Shown here piece after piece: positions 10,930-21,869 of a stretch of DNA of 64,000 bases (positions are counted from its first letter, which is position 1; each line of letters opens with the position of its first letter). Under the pieces are notes generated by a model, which was not told the origin of the DNA, did no database searches, and saw nothing but the letters and a program-made list of their open reading frames with translations. The position numbers and the translations under genes were made by a program. The stretch comes from Hexactinellida sp. DTS-2022 (Eukaryota; Porifera; Hexactinellida), in NCBI GenBank assembly GCA_028753945.1, contig JAPNXP010000002.1, positions 12,958,001 to 13,022,000 of the forward strand, in the 5' to 3' direction.

Positions 10930-12503
10930 TCAGTAGCAGAACCGCTCCTGGTAGGGGCTGAGTCCGGTGGTGTGCAGTCGGTAGGAGGGCGAGCAGGCCG
11001 GGCCCCTGGGGGGCTCTGGGAGGGGACAGGACTGTCTCTTGTGTGCCAGCTTGTGTTGGTGAGACTGTCGGGACGCGGCCCAGGACTTGGGCCGTATCTC
11101 CACTAGCGGCGCCCTGGCATTCTGTTGACACTCCGGATAGACATAGGAGACCGGTGGGTAGGACGGGAGCTGGTCGCTGTCGTGAGTGGGCGTGACGCTC
11201 ACTCGCTTCCTCTTCGGCCTCGCTATGTCCACCAACTCGTTCATGGTGGCCTGTATGTCTGCCTGCGCTAGCACATGCTCCACCAGTCGCGCGTCCACAG
11301 AGGAGAACTCGCCCGAGGCCAGGGCCTCCGGGGCCGGACAGCTGTCCCTCTCTGTCCTCCTTCGGGACAGGTTGTTGTTGTTCGTGTTTCCGTTCTCGCT
11401 GGGCACGCCAGTCGCCTTGTCGCTCCCGTACAAGCAGCTGGGGCTCGAGCCGCAGCTGGCCACTAGGCTGTCTCGACACAGAAGGGAGTGCGTCTCTGCC
11501 AGACTGAAGCTCTCGCTCAGATCGAGCGAGGAGGCCAGGTAGCTGGAGCTGCTGGTGAAGTTGCTGCTTCCCTCGAACGGGTCCATGTAGCCGGGTCCGA
11601 CTGCTATGTAACTGGCGTAGCTCGGGCTAAGCTGCAGCTCGCTGCTGCCATTGAAATAATGTTCTGACGTATTGACCATGCCATCGCACTCCACTGCCCA
11701 CTCGTTCTCCTGGAAGTACACGCCGTCCCCCGGGTACTCGCCCTCGGGCAGCAGGTCGATCCCACTCGCCTGCAGGTCCAGACTGCTGCTCTCTTCTGTC
11801 GAGCTCATGAACAGCTCCTTCATCGTGTCGGTCAGATAATCGCTCGTGTCTGCATGGCTGTCTCCATTGTGAGCCGAGCCCGAGCTCATCGAGCGTCTCT
11901 TGTATCTAGCAAAGTACAAAACTTATAAGTAGCTAATTCGTTATCCTGAGAGATATTACTTTATCTATAATTCGCATACAATTATAATTTATGTGGGTCT
12001 TTCAAGAGTTCTGTATATTTAACATGGTACAAATTTGTGATTTATAATATACGTAGATAAAATTTTATTTTTTTAGAGGAGATTCGATTCGTTTTGATTT
12101 GATATCTACTTATTGTACAATTAGTAGCAAGAGTATACTACTGTATTTCTCGGTCAATTATCCGATTCGGGCAACCAATTATCCGATTCGGGGTAACACA
12201 GTAAGTATAGTGCAATGCCCACCTGCGCTTGTTATAAGCGCTGTACTCTAGACTGGACTCCTTCATGTTGTTGATGAGGTGCCTCCTGTGGTTTGGGTCT
12301 CTCTTGCGGCTATTAGCGGCGCTGCCCTGCTTAGTCACGTCCATAGCCTTCCTCATGACACTCGAGGCTGAGCTGAGGAAGCTCAGCAGCGAGTCCGTAG
12401 AGGCCCCCGGTTCCTTTGTCTCCGTCGCTACCTTCTTATCTCCCTTCCCGCTCTTCTTCCCACCAGCTGATGACTTGTTGTTGTTGTTCCTGTTGCCAGA
12501 CAT
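10930..12503 (-). CDS. FAM181-like protein (putative)
   Basis: Two exons, 12503-12223 and 11905-10930, join with matching phase (AG|A) to 418 residues. Most of the protein is low-complexity Ser-, Asn- and Tyr-rich sequence. The best conserved-looking block is near residues 37-93: LLSFLSSASS...KAMD...RKRDPNHRRHLINNMKE. It resembles the N-terminal signature of vertebrate FAM181A/B (LL-x-F-x-x-x-AS, KA-x-D, R-x-x-DHRKYL). A second structured stretch lies near the C-terminal third (ARLVEHVLAQADIQATMNELVDIARPKRKR, split here for reading) and ends in a basic nuclear-localisation-like cluster. FAM181 proteins are reported TEAD-binding nuclear proteins. The assignment rests on pattern similarity by eye and is uncertain; otherwise it is an unknown nuclear protein. 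Confidence 0.45.
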
Positions 12504-12982
12504 CTATATTTTCTCAAGTATTATTTACCCAAATTGGGTTTCAGTGTCAAAATATACAAATAGCTTCTCCGAAGAAAGTTACAATTCTCTGGTAGTCCTT
12601 GTATTGCTGTTTTATACGCGCATGCAACTTGGCTTCGCGAATCCTTACACCTCTGAGCATACTGTAATCATAACCTTAGAAAGTGACCGCTGGTATCTCT
12701 TCTGTCTACTGACAACTTTTGATGGCGTAAATTGAAGGAGAATTGTGAGGTGAAAACTTATTTGATGGAAGAAGCCTTGTCTGTAACAACTTAGATAAAA
12801 TGCCACTACATGCCATTCCCATTAGCTGGTTGTCTGGGTTGCATAAGAGGTCATTAATTAAATACTTACCTAACTAACTTTTGTATGATTCACTCTAGTC
12901 ATTAATAACGTGGTTGTTGCACCATTAATTAACTGTTATTTGTATATTGTAAGATAGTTAGTCACTCACTATACTATACCAA
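12504..12982. other. Intergenic promoter region between divergent genes
   Basis: This lies between the minus-strand FAM181-like gene and the plus-strand RBR gene, so it should hold both promoters. Nothing specific was recognised. Confidence 0.35.
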
Positions 12983-13897
12983 ATGGCTATCGCAATAGAG
13001 AACGCCGCACTGTGCTTATCCGCGGATGGCTGCTGTCCGCTGTGCGCCTCGCAGCTCGGCTCGGACAGCAGCCTGCAGCTGCCCTGCTGCCACTCGGTTG
13101 TTTGCAACAGCTGCGCCGCTGCCTACATCCGGGTCCGCATCGAGTCGGGCGAGCACACCGTCCCGTGTCCCAGCACGGCCTGCAAGCAGGAGCTCTCCGA
13201 TGAGGTTGTTAAGCGCTTCACGGATGAGAGCCAGCAGCACCGACTCGAGCTGCTTAAACTCAACGCAACAAAGTCCACAACCAAGCGCTCTTGTCCCAAC
13301 TGCTCCAGCATAAAGACCATCAGCGCAGAGAACTTCCACCAGATGAAGAAGGCGCACTCCTCTACAAAAGACTCAGCGAGAGTTAACCAGGTGGTCTGCG
13401 CGCGCTGCGAGAAGCCCTGGTGCTACTACTGCTACGCGCCCGTACACCCCGGCGCCTCATGCAAGCAGAACTCCGACGGCACCACGCTCTTCAGCATGTG
13501 GACCAAGGACTGGAACGGAGCCCAAAACCAGCAGAACGCCTTCAACTGCCCCGGCTGCGGCATCCCCACGCAGCGAAGCGGCGGCTGTCCCAACATGAAC
13601 TGCAACTACTGCTACTGCCACTGGTGCTACCACTGCGGAAAGAAAACCGACACCACCAACTTTCTCTACGGCACTCACTGCGGGAACAGCTGGGACATCA
13701 ACGCATGCGACCGAAAGCTAATATTCGGCAGTAAGAAAGCCACCAGACGACTGCGCAGGTTCAAACTGGCTCAGGAAATATTCGTTGTGTGCGTGTGCGG
13801 GCTAGCACTGGCTATAATATACCTCCCGCTGCTGCCGCTGGTTATCCTGCTCGCGCCTCCGATCATCCTTCTTATCTACTCATTAAAGGACATATAG
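12983..13897 (+). CDS. RBR-type E3 ubiquitin ligase with C-terminal membrane anchor (RNF217/RNF144-like)
   Basis: A single exon of 304 residues with a RING1-IBR-RING2 layout. RING1 runs from C18PLC to about C67 (CPLC...CCHSVVCNSC...CPSTACKQ). The IBR region lies at about residues 104-160 (CPNC...CARCEKPWCYYC...C). RING2 lies at about 189-218: CPGCGIPTQRSGGCPNMNC, with C202 at the position of the catalytic cysteine that takes ubiquitin as a thioester in RBR ligases. A hydrophobic segment at about 265-300 predicts one or two tail-anchoring membrane helices, as in RNF217, RNF144 and RNF19. The likely role is membrane-bound ubiquitin transfer; the substrate is unknown. Confidence 0.85.
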   Translation: MAIAIENAALCLSADGCCPLCASQLGSDSSLQLPCCHSVVCNSCAAAYIRVRIESGEHTVPCPSTACKQELSDEVVKRFTDESQQHRLELLKLNATKSTTKRSCPNCSSIKTISAENFHQMKKAHSSTKDSARVNQVVCARCEKPWCYYCYAPVHPGASCKQNSDGTTLFSMWTKDWNGAQNQQNAFNCPGCGIPTQRSGGCPNMNCNYCYCHWCYHCGKKTDTTNFLYGTHCGNSWDINACDRKLIFGSKKATRRLRRFKLAQEIFVVCVCGLALAIIYLPLLPLVILLAPPIILLIYSLKDI

Positions 13898-14044
13898 CAC
13901 CAGCCCTGTATTATATTGTTTGTATGTATGGAATCTTATACATTTGTATATTCTGAGCTTTTAATATTTTAATAGTTACAATCTTTCAACTGAAAAATGT
14001 GAATAATTAATTCAAAAACAAACTATTGAGCAGCAGCTGTGACA

Positions 14045-17000
14045 CTAGATAGTGGTTTGTAGTTTGGGCTTAGCCTTGACGGTATAGAATGTCATACCAA
14101 ACTTAATGACCGGATAGTTTTCCTTCGTGAGCGCAGACTTCTGCTTTGGATCTTCCGTCAGAATGCCAGTCACGCAAGAAGTAAAGTCCTTCTTCATTTC
14201 AAGCTTGAAGTTCTCATAACTGTCTATGTCCAGAAAGTAGAACTGGCTAGTTTCGAGTGTGAACACTCGCGGTACGTGCACGCGGATGCTGCCGGTGGCC
14301 TTGCTGGGCAGCAGCAGGACGTGGTCCCCGGCCCGCAGGTTGTTCACGGAGATCTTGTCTTCCTCAGAGGTCAGGTACGCATCCTTGTTGTGTATTATCT
14401 TCTCTCGCACTCGCACGGTGTCCGTTAGCATCGCCTTTCGAATGCAGTTCCGCTTCTCCTTCGGTATCGAGCTGTCCAGCTCCAGATGGCTGTCGTCGAC
14501 TAGTCTCGCTAGGCTATTCTCCGTCTCTTCCAACTCCAGCTCCTTCGTGATGTCCTCGAACCACCTGTTGTACTTCTCGAGTCGGAAATACAGCTTCTCG
14601 ATGAGATCGTTTTCTTTCAAAGACTGCTTCTTTAGTCTTTCCACCTGTCCAATAATTACAATAATAGAGTCCGGTTATTTTAGTAATAATTTATTAGCAC
14701 CAAAATTGTGTAATACAGATACTCTCGTTAGTACGAACACAGTTAATACGAATTACCGGATAAGACGAATAAACAGTTCCACAAAATCAGGTCCCTACAA
14801 TGGCTATTCAATGGATATTACTCAGATTAATACGAACTCCGGATAGAGCGAACAAATTTTTATCGTCCGTTGGTGTCGTATTAACGAGGTTCCACTGTAA
14901 TTGGCAGACAAACGCAAACCCTATGTTAAATTGAGAACATAGGGCTTGTTCCTAATAAAAGATGTTCATATAAAGCAGACGAAAAACTGTTCACAATATG
15001 CAGACCTGAGTCACCTGACTATATAGTCATAGCTTACCTTGTGGCTCAGTTCGTCTTTCTCTCGCTGAGTTTCCTTCAGTGTTTCCTTTAAGTTTGTCAC
15101 CTCTGGGTTCTCGTAGTTCTCCATCCTGCCCCCGCCTCCGCCGACCACGGCCGCCATGGCTGTCTTGTTGACCCTCCTGCCCAGCTTCTCCACTTTCCGC
15201 GAGTGCTCTGGTATAACCTCGTTCTCGAGTCGCAGCAGCTCCTCCTGCTGCTTCTCCAGACGCACCAGCGTGTTGTTGAGGCCCGTCAGCTTCAGGTGAA
15301 GCATGTCGTTAAAGTACTTCTGCTTTGTGTTCAGGAATATCATCAGGTCCTCGGACTTGTCCAGCTGCGAGTCCAGAGATTCTTTGCTGATCTCTCTGCA
15401 CTTCTTCTGCGCAGTTATCACCACCTCGTCGCTCGACAGCTCGCCCACGCGTCGCTTTATGTCTCTCAGCTGTCTCATTTGTGCCTCGAAGTCTCCCACT
15501 ATTTTCCCTTTGTATTGGTCCACAGAGTCCATAACTCCTCTCAGCTCTTCATCCATGGCGTGGAACGAGTTAACTTCATTATCGTACCCAGGCGCCTGCA
15601 TTGAGTCCACTGCATCCTCTATGCACCGGATTATCGTACTCACCTGTGCGTCCATGCGAGCCTGCGCTTTCTCGATCCGCGAAATACTCAAATTGAATCT
15701 GCCCACTGCGTTCATGCTGTGAGTGAGGAACGCCTGGTACCCGATGAGCTGCTGCTTTTGAAGGTTATGGAATTCCTCTACTGTCGACTTGCAAACCTAA
15801 TGCATTCAATGTTTTACTAAAATCTAAGATTATGTAATACAATAACTAACCTGCGGCAGCAGTATGGTATTGTTCTGTTGCTTCAGCTCTCGCTTGCTCT
15901 TCAGCAGCAACAGCGCTGATAAGTTTAGAGTCACATTCGTAGTTTCGTCGTACGGGAGATCCAGCTCCTTCAGGAGAGCACCGCTGACCAAGAAAATGTC
16001 CGTCTTATGGGAAGCCCGCATCTGATACTCTAGCAGCCTTTTGAGCTGCTCATTGGAAGCTATTATGTTTTCGTTTGTGTGCGACTCGTAGACTAAGTGC
16101 ATCTCCGCTGCTGGCATTTCTAGGAGGAATACTTAAAGTTACTGCTTACACTGCAGTTCTAGTTATTATTAGATACCTTTGAAATCCTTCACCAACGTGT
16201 CTACCAATTGCTCCCAGTCCATGTCCTGCCTTATGGGCACCTTAGTCTGCTGTCCCGTGTGCACGGATATAACCTTGAATTTTGAGACTGCTACGTCATC
16301 GACGCTCTGTAGGAACTTTCCAGTCGTCATGCGCAGCTGCGGCTCCACCTGCAGCATCTCTCGTATCATTGTCGATACGGTCAGCTTCATTTCCGGACTC
16401 AGGATGTCCTCTGTCTGCTCGGGGAGCTCCTTGATGTAGATGGGCTTTCCCTTTGGGTTAACCACCACTCCAATCGCAGTTCCTTTCTTGCGAATAACAT
16501 TCAACAGCTCCTGCATGGTCATCTGCATTCGGTGATAGAAGCCGTGTTCGCCTGATAGCACGAAGTGAATATTCAATGAATTATCATTTATCAAATAACA
16601 TCAAAAGTTAAGACTCGCGTATTAATGGACTTACCCACAACTACTCTGTATATGATAGCCCCCGCACTCCAGATATCCACTAGTTGGTTGTAGTGCGCGT
16701 TCTGTTCCACCACGCAGGCCAGCGCCTCGGGAGCCATGTAGACTGGGGTCCCGGCTGCCGAGTCCAGCATGTTGTTGATCTCCATCCCCTCGGGGCCCTC
16801 CGTCTTGAAGAACCGACTGTAACCGAAGTCTGCAAGCCTACATAAGAGTGTTAGCAACCGCAAAGTTATTCTTCACTCACTATCTCACCTTACATCCATG
16901 TCCAGCATGTTTCCGCCCCGGTACTTGATCAGGATGTTAGCCGGCTTGAGGTCTCGATGCACGATTCCTTTCGAATGCATTGCGTTGATGCTGATAGCCA

Positions 17001-17406
17001 TCTGCTGCATGAACCGGATCAGCTGGGCCTGCGAGACCCTGTTGGTGACAAGGTGCTTCTCCAGGTCTGTGTCGCACATTTCCATGCACATGTTCACTCC
17101 AAGGCTATTCTCATCCAAGTAGAACAGCTGTACAATGAACGGAGCGCCTCTGAGCGCTTCCATTATCTCGATCTCTCTCTTCAGGAACACCTTCACCTTC
17201 TCCTCCATGTCTATAGTCGACTGCGGGATTGCCTTCACAGCAATATACTCTTCGTCCGATTCCCTCCACCCCAGATAGACGGTCCCGAAGGCCCCCTTGC
17301 CCAGCTGGTTCATTTTGCACCACACGAACTCGTCCACCTGACAGAACTGGTTCTTGCTCGTCTTGCGCTGCTCCTTCAGCTCCTTCACTGTCGGGTACTT
17401 CGGCAT
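14045..17406 (-). CDS. IKK/TBK1-like kinase fused to ubiquitin-like domain, coiled coil and FIP200/ATG11 claw domain
   Basis: Six exons on the minus strand (17406-16889, 16837-16635, 16551-16177, 16119-15851, 15796-15038, 14644-14045) join with GT-AG borders and consistent phases to about 907 residues. Kinase domain: glycine loop G36KGAFGTV, K58 in IAVK, H150RD, D176FG, and activation loop with S199 three residues before GTPVYMAPE, the position of the TBK1 activating serine. A region matching the TBK1 C-lobe-to-ubiquitin-like junction follows (LQSVDDVAVSKFKVISVHTG), with a ubiquitin-like fold at about 325-412. A long coiled coil runs about 456-760. The last exon (residues 709-907) holds LRAGDHVLLLP, FYFLDIDSYE and FGMTFYTVKAK, which match the claw domain at the C-terminus of FIP200/RB1CC1 and ATG11. 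TBK1 phosphorylates autophagy receptors and the FIP200 claw binds them. This fusion is not an architecture I know. A ULK-type kinase is the alternative identity. Confidence 0.72.
14716..14897. mobile_element. pogo-like MITE inside the last intron of the kinase-claw gene
   Basis: The ends CAGATACTCTCGTTAGTACG and GTATTAACGAGGTTCCACTG are inverted repeats, with TA on both sides. It is non-coding. It sits in the intron 15037-14645, just upstream of the claw exon. Confidence 0.7.
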
Positions 17407-17837
17407 ATTCTCCTACGCTTATCTGTTTATGAATAAATGTCGTACAGATTGATACTCAAGTGATTTGAGCTTCGTATCCTAAGTTATACTGCATTGCACT
17501 ATGATCCTATTCGGTATCAAATTGCACGCTATTATGTAATTACTTCTGAAATCGATTGACAGTCACATAATATATAATATTACAAAAGCTTTATTATGAT
17601 TATTGTCGTTGCGCCATTCAATTGACTATTTGCTGTAGGAAGGAATCTCAAAAAATGAATTCTAAGTCGAATTCTTAGAGTGAAAAGGATATTTGTCTTT
17701 TCAGCATTTCCTTGGTGGTAGCCACAATATCCATCCAACTGCATTGTTGTAAATAATTGTACTGGAAATGTAATTTCATTATTTCAATTGAAACATTATA
17801 AATATTGGAATTGATAAGAATTAGAATATTCTGTACA
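17407..17837. other. Shared promoter region of the kinase-claw gene and CaMKI
   Basis: AT-rich sequence between divergently transcribed genes. No clear core promoter element or transposon was recognised. Confidence 0.35.
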
Positions 17838-18845
17838 ATGGCTGGAAAGATAAACTCTAAGATGTTCGGGGAGATGGTCACCAAGCACTACAAGCTGCTT
17901 GACGTGTTGGGGCACGGCGCTTTCTCCGAGGTCGTCTCTGCCAGGAACAAAGTGACGGGCAAGACCGTAGCCATAAAGTGCATAAACAAGAAGCAGTTAC
18001 TAGGGAAAGACGACCTCCTCAAGAACGAGATCGATGTGATGAAAAAGGTGAACCACCCGAACATCATACAGATGTTTGACGTCATCGACAGCGAGGCGTA
18101 CCTGTATCTGATAATGCAGATGGTGGACGGCGGCGAGCTGTTCGATGCCATCGTGGAGCGCGGCAACTACACAGAGGGCGACGCCAAGCAGATCACGCTG
18201 CAGCTGATGCGTGCAGTGGACTACCTGCACGACTCCGGGGTCGTACACAGAGACCTCAAGCCGGAGAACCTGCTGCTCTTCGACCGCTCGGAGAACAGCA
18301 AGATCATGCTGTCGGACTTCGGCCTGAGCAAGATCCCTGTGGGGGACCTCATGAAGACGGCGGTGGGCACGCCCGGGTACGTGGCGCCGGAGGTGCTACG
18401 ACAGGAGCCCTACAGCAAGGCGGTGGACCTGTGGTCCATCGGCGTTATTGTGTACATCCTGCTCTGCGGGTACCCGCCCTTCTACGACGAAGACGACATG
18501 CAGCTGTTCGAGCTCATCAAGAAGGGCGAGTACGAGTACGAGTCGCCCTACTGGGACGAGATCTCCAGCTCGGCGAAGGAGTTCATCGCGCGGCTCCTCA
18601 CACTGAACCCTAAACTGCGAATGTCCTGCAAGGACGCACTGGTGCACCCGTGGATGAAGACGGACAAACACGGGTCTGTCCACGTGAACTTCAGCGGACA
18701 GATGAGCATGACAAAAAGTCGGAAAAAATGGGCCAAAATAGTGAACGCTGCTGTCCTAATTCAGCGAATGAAAGCAGGCATAGAGGAGAAGGCATGCGAG
18801 GACAAACCCAAGTTGGAGGGAGCCTCCAAGTACCCAGAGGACTAG
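17838..18845 (+). CDS. CAMK1: Calcium/calmodulin-dependent protein kinase type I
   Basis: A single exon of 335 residues, close to the family length. Kinase motifs: glycine loop G25HGAFSEV, K47 in VAIK, H137RDLKPEN, D160FG and VGTPGYVAPE. T174 lies at the position phosphorylated by CaM-kinase kinase (T177 in human CaMKI). The segment after the kinase, about 285-313 (MTKSRKKWAKIVNAAVLIQR), is the autoinhibitory and calmodulin-binding helix, with W298 as the bulky anchor. It acts in the cytosol or nucleus as a calcium effector. I start at ATG 17838 because the preceding in-frame non-ATG extension has no homology. Confidence 0.95.
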   Translation: MAGKINSKMFGEMVTKHYKLLDVLGHGAFSEVVSARNKVTGKTVAIKCINKKQLLGKDDLLKNEIDVMKKVNHPNIIQMFDVIDSEAYLYLIMQMVDGGELFDAIVERGNYTEGDAKQITLQLMRAVDYLHDSGVVHRDLKPENLLLFDRSENSKIMLSDFGLSKIPVGDLMKTAVGTPGYVAPEVLRQEPYSKAVDLWSIGVIVYILLCGYPPFYDEDDMQLFELIKKGEYEYESPYWDEISSSAKEFIARLLTLNPKLRMSCKDALVHPWMKTDKHGSVHVNFSGQMSMTKSRKKWAKIVNAAVLIQRMKAGIEEKACEDKPKLEGASKYPED

Positions 18846-19028
18846 AGACGCAGTGATAGTATTGGGCAGCTTTTGGTGTAGATAATTGCTTTGTGAGTCT
18901 GAATGTCTGCTATTTTGCTAGTTTATGTTTCATATAATTCTTGGTGATTTACTTTCTGTTCTATTAATTAATTAATTTATTATTACTTTTGAATTAATGC
19001 CACTAGTGACCCATAAACTCATTGCATA

Positions 19029-19475
19029 ATGTTTGCACCACATATCCTTCGTGCTGTCACACGATCTCGGTTTTTGACACATTTACAAGCCGCAGCGCTC
19101 GCCCGGCCTAACAGCAGCAGTGCGCCCAACATGCGATCAGCTGACTCGTTCGAGGCTCTGAGAGAGCTCCTGCAGAGCCAGGAGAGGGACAGACTAGTCC
19201 TCCTGGACTTCTACTCGAACTGGTGCCCGCCCTGCCGTCTGGCCCTCTCCTCTCTGCGGAATCTGGCAGCCGAGTTCCCCCAGATAGAGGTGGTTAGTGT
19301 GGACATAGAGCGGGTCCCCAGAGTGGTGGGGGACTTCGGAGTGCACGCAGTCCCGAAGACCATATTCCTGCGGAACCGCGAGAAGGTGGGGGTCGTGACG
19401 GGACCCAACCGGAACAGACTGCGTAGGAAGATACAGGACCTACTGGGGATTGCAGTCCCGGAACAAAACAAATAG
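19029..19475 (+). CDS. Mitochondrial-type thioredoxin-like protein with WCPPC active site
   Basis: A single exon of 148 residues. The first ~33 residues are Arg/Ala/Ser-rich with no acidic residue, a likely mitochondrial presequence. The thioredoxin fold follows: VLLDFYSNW65CPPC69, VVSVDIERVP, and the cis-proline motif VHAVPKTIFLRN. The active site is CPPC rather than the CGPC of ordinary thioredoxins, which is expected to shift redox potential. It is probably a matrix disulfide reductase or a relative of thioredoxin 2. It lies 110 bp upstream of NMD3. Confidence 0.8.
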   Translation: MFAPHILRAVTRSRFLTHLQAAALARPNSSSAPNMRSADSFEALRELLQSQERDRLVLLDFYSNWCPPCRLALSSLRNLAAEFPQIEVVSVDIERVPRVVGDFGVHAVPKTIFLRNREKVGVVTGPNRNRLRRKIQDLLGIAVPEQNK

Positions 19476-19584
19476 CATTCCAATTTACAATAGCAACCGT
19501 TTTAAATATTGATTAATTCGAATAGAATAGAGCATCAATTGATACTATTTCTACGACTAAGCTAAGCTCCTATCTCCCGAAGCA

Positions 19585-21325
19585 ATGGCTAGCGTTCTAT
19601 TAGACTCGGAACAGGAGGCTCCCGCGGAGGAACATCAGCTGTTCGATGACGTGACGCTCCCCACGATAATCTGCTGCGTCTGCGGTATCTCCATAGAGCC
19701 TAACCCGACCAGCATGTGTCTCTCCTGTCTGAAGAGTCAGGTCAACATCACGGAGTCCGTCCCGAAGCAGAACCAGGTGCAGTGGTGCCGGTTCTGCGGG
19801 CGCTACCTGCAGCCGCCCGCCGCCTGGCTGGAGGCGGGGCCCGAGAGCCGCGAGCTGCTGGCGCTCTGTCTCAAGCGCATCAAGGGGTTCGGCGGCAGAG
19901 ATGAGCCCAGGTACGCACGATTGTAAATGAGCTTACTTTACCCGCGCGTAGGTTGGTAGACGCGGGGTTCACGTGGACAGAGCCGCACTCGCGGCGCCTG
20001 AAGGTCTGGCTGACGCTGCAGGCTGACGTCATGGGGTCCATTCTCCAGCAGAAGTGCGGCGTGGAATTCTTGGTGCTGCACCAAATGTGCTCCGAGTGTC
20101 AGCGCGCCGAGACGCACGCCACCTGGCGCGCCACGGTGCAGCTGCGACAGCGGGCGGAGCACCGGAAGACGCTGCTGTACCTGGAGCAGCTGCTGCTGCG
20201 TCTGCAGCCGCACAAGCGCGTGAGCAGGGTCGAGCAGTCCCCGGAGGGAATAGACTTCTTCTTCATGCAGCAGGACCAGGCGCGGAAGCTGGTGGACTTC
20301 TTTGTGGAGACGGTGCCCTGCAGGTATGTTATTATGCATTCAAATGCGCTATTCTATCTCTATGCTCCGTAGATACAAGGTATCTAAGGAGCTGGTCTCG
20401 CACGACACACACAACAACACGTACGATTACAAGCTTGCCTATGCCGTGGAGGTTGTCCCCGTCTGCAGAGGCGATGTTGTGTTCATTCCAAAGGCACTCT
20501 CTCGTTCCCTAGGCAACATAACGCAGGGTCCGTTGGTATGCTACAAGGTAGCGCAGGTGCTGCACATGGTAGACCCGCTCTCGCTGCAGACCTGCGAGGT
20601 CAGCAGCACGCAGTACTGGCGACACCAGTTCCCCGTGCTCTCCAGTCCCCGGAGCCTGATGCGCTACCTCGTGCTGGATACGGAGCGCGACACCAGAGGT
20701 GACCACACTACACTCTTCAGCAATACGTGAGCTCTATTTATTATTTCCGTTGCTAGGCTTAGTCCGCCACTCGCGGGGCCCGGGCCCCCCCGCCCCCTTC
20801 CTGCTGTCGGACGTGTGGCTGCTGCGGCTGCAGGAGGGACAGCCGGAGCAGGAGCAGGTGCACACGCGCACGCACCTGGGACACCTGCTCAAGCCGGGGG
20901 ACTGCGCCCTGGGGTTCGGCCTGAGCACCTGCAACCTGAACCTGGGGGCGGAGCTGCAGCGCGAGTGGGACCGACAGGCGGCCGGGCTGCCTGACGTCAT
21001 TCTGCTCAAGAAGAGCTACGGGGACAGCGGGAAGCGCGCGCGGCGGCGGAACTGGCAGCTGCAGAGGCTGGGGGAGATGGAGACACAGGGGCCTGAGGCG
21101 GGGCTGGAGGAGTTCATGCAGGAGCTGGAGGAGGACAGGGACATGCGGAAGAATGTGAATATATACAAAAAGCCGTACGCCAAGAGGCACAAGAAGAGAG
21201 CGCCCGTGAGCATGGAGGTTAATGACGTCACAGCGGATACGGGAGACTCGGGCGGGGAGGACGAAGCTCCGGAGATAGGACTGGAGGAGATGCTGGAAGA
21301 CCTGTCTCTGGAGCCGGTCAGCTAG
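19585..21325 (+). CDS. NMD3: NMD3, 60S ribosomal export adapter
   Basis: Four exons (19585-19910, 19952-20323, 20373-20698, 20757-21325) with introns of 41-58 bp join in phase to 530 residues (human about 503). The N-terminal zinc-ribbon region has paired cysteines: CCVCG, CLSC, WCRFCG, and the CSECQRAE pair in exon 2. Family blocks include HDTHNNTYDYKLAYAVEVVP, LSDVWLL, RTHLGHLLKPGD and LLKKSYGDSG-KRARRRNWQL. The acidic C-terminus (EDEAPEIGLEEMLEDLSLEP) is leucine-spaced and could carry the CRM1 export signal known in the family. NMD3 rides the 60S subunit from nucleus to cytoplasm. Exon 4 is very GC-rich. Confidence 0.95.
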
Positions 21326-21419
21326 AACTGTCTCGCGTCTGTAGTATTGTATCTTAGTATTATGCTGTTTGTGCGTTAATCTATTTATGTCTGCACTAAC
21401 TGTTAAGTAGCGATTCGTA

Positions 21420-21869
21420 ATGGCGGAGAGATCTGCCGCATGTCAGCTGACTGAGATCGAGGGGGACCTGTTCAGCTGTCCGCCCGCCGCTAGTCTGGCC
21501 CACTGCGTTAGCAGGGACCTGCACATGGGGAAGGGCATAGCCGTGCTGTTCAAGAGGAAGTTCGGAGGCGTGGCAGAGCTGAGGGCGCAGGGCAAGGAGG
21601 TGGGAGAGTGCGCTGTGCTTGGGGACAGCCCCCGCTACATATACTATCTCGTCACGAAAGAGAAGTTCAACCACAAACCTAAGCTTTCGGCGGTCAGAGA
21701 GTCCGTCTGTGCCATGCGGGACCACTGCGTGGCTCACGAAGTCGAGGAGCTGTGCCTGCCCAGAATCGGATGCGGCCTGGATAGGCTGGACTGGACGGAT
21801 GTCCGACAGACCTTGCTACACGCATTCAAGGACACAGCAGTCAAGCTATACGTGTACAGTTTGAAATAG
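21420..21869 (+). CDS. OARD1: TARG1/OARD1 ADP-ribosyl-glutamate hydrolase (macrodomain)
   Basis: A single exon of 149 residues, the same size as human OARD1 (152). The macrodomain is complete: EGDLFSCP, SLAHCVSRDLHMGKGIAVLFKRKFGG, RYIYYLVTK80, PRIGCGLD121RLDW. K80 and D121 align with the two catalytic residues of TARG1 (K84 and D125). The enzyme removes ADP-ribose from glutamate/aspartate on proteins and deacylates O-acetyl-ADP-ribose. The adjacent gene encodes APLF, a poly(ADP-ribose) reader; the proximity is suggestive only. Confidence 0.95.
   Translation: MAERSAACQLTEIEGDLFSCPPAASLAHCVSRDLHMGKGIAVLFKRKFGGVAELRAQGKEVGECAVLGDSPRYIYYLVTKEKFNHKPKLSAVRESVCAMRDHCVAHEVEELCLPRIGCGLDRLDWTDVRQTLLHAFKDTAVKLYVYSLK

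Noticed and set aside
14045..14644. Last exon as a separate small gene
   Set aside because: The frame opens with a phase-0 acceptor and has no ATG before about residue 70, so a stand-alone gene would lose the start of the conserved region. Kept as part of the kinase gene, pending transcripts.
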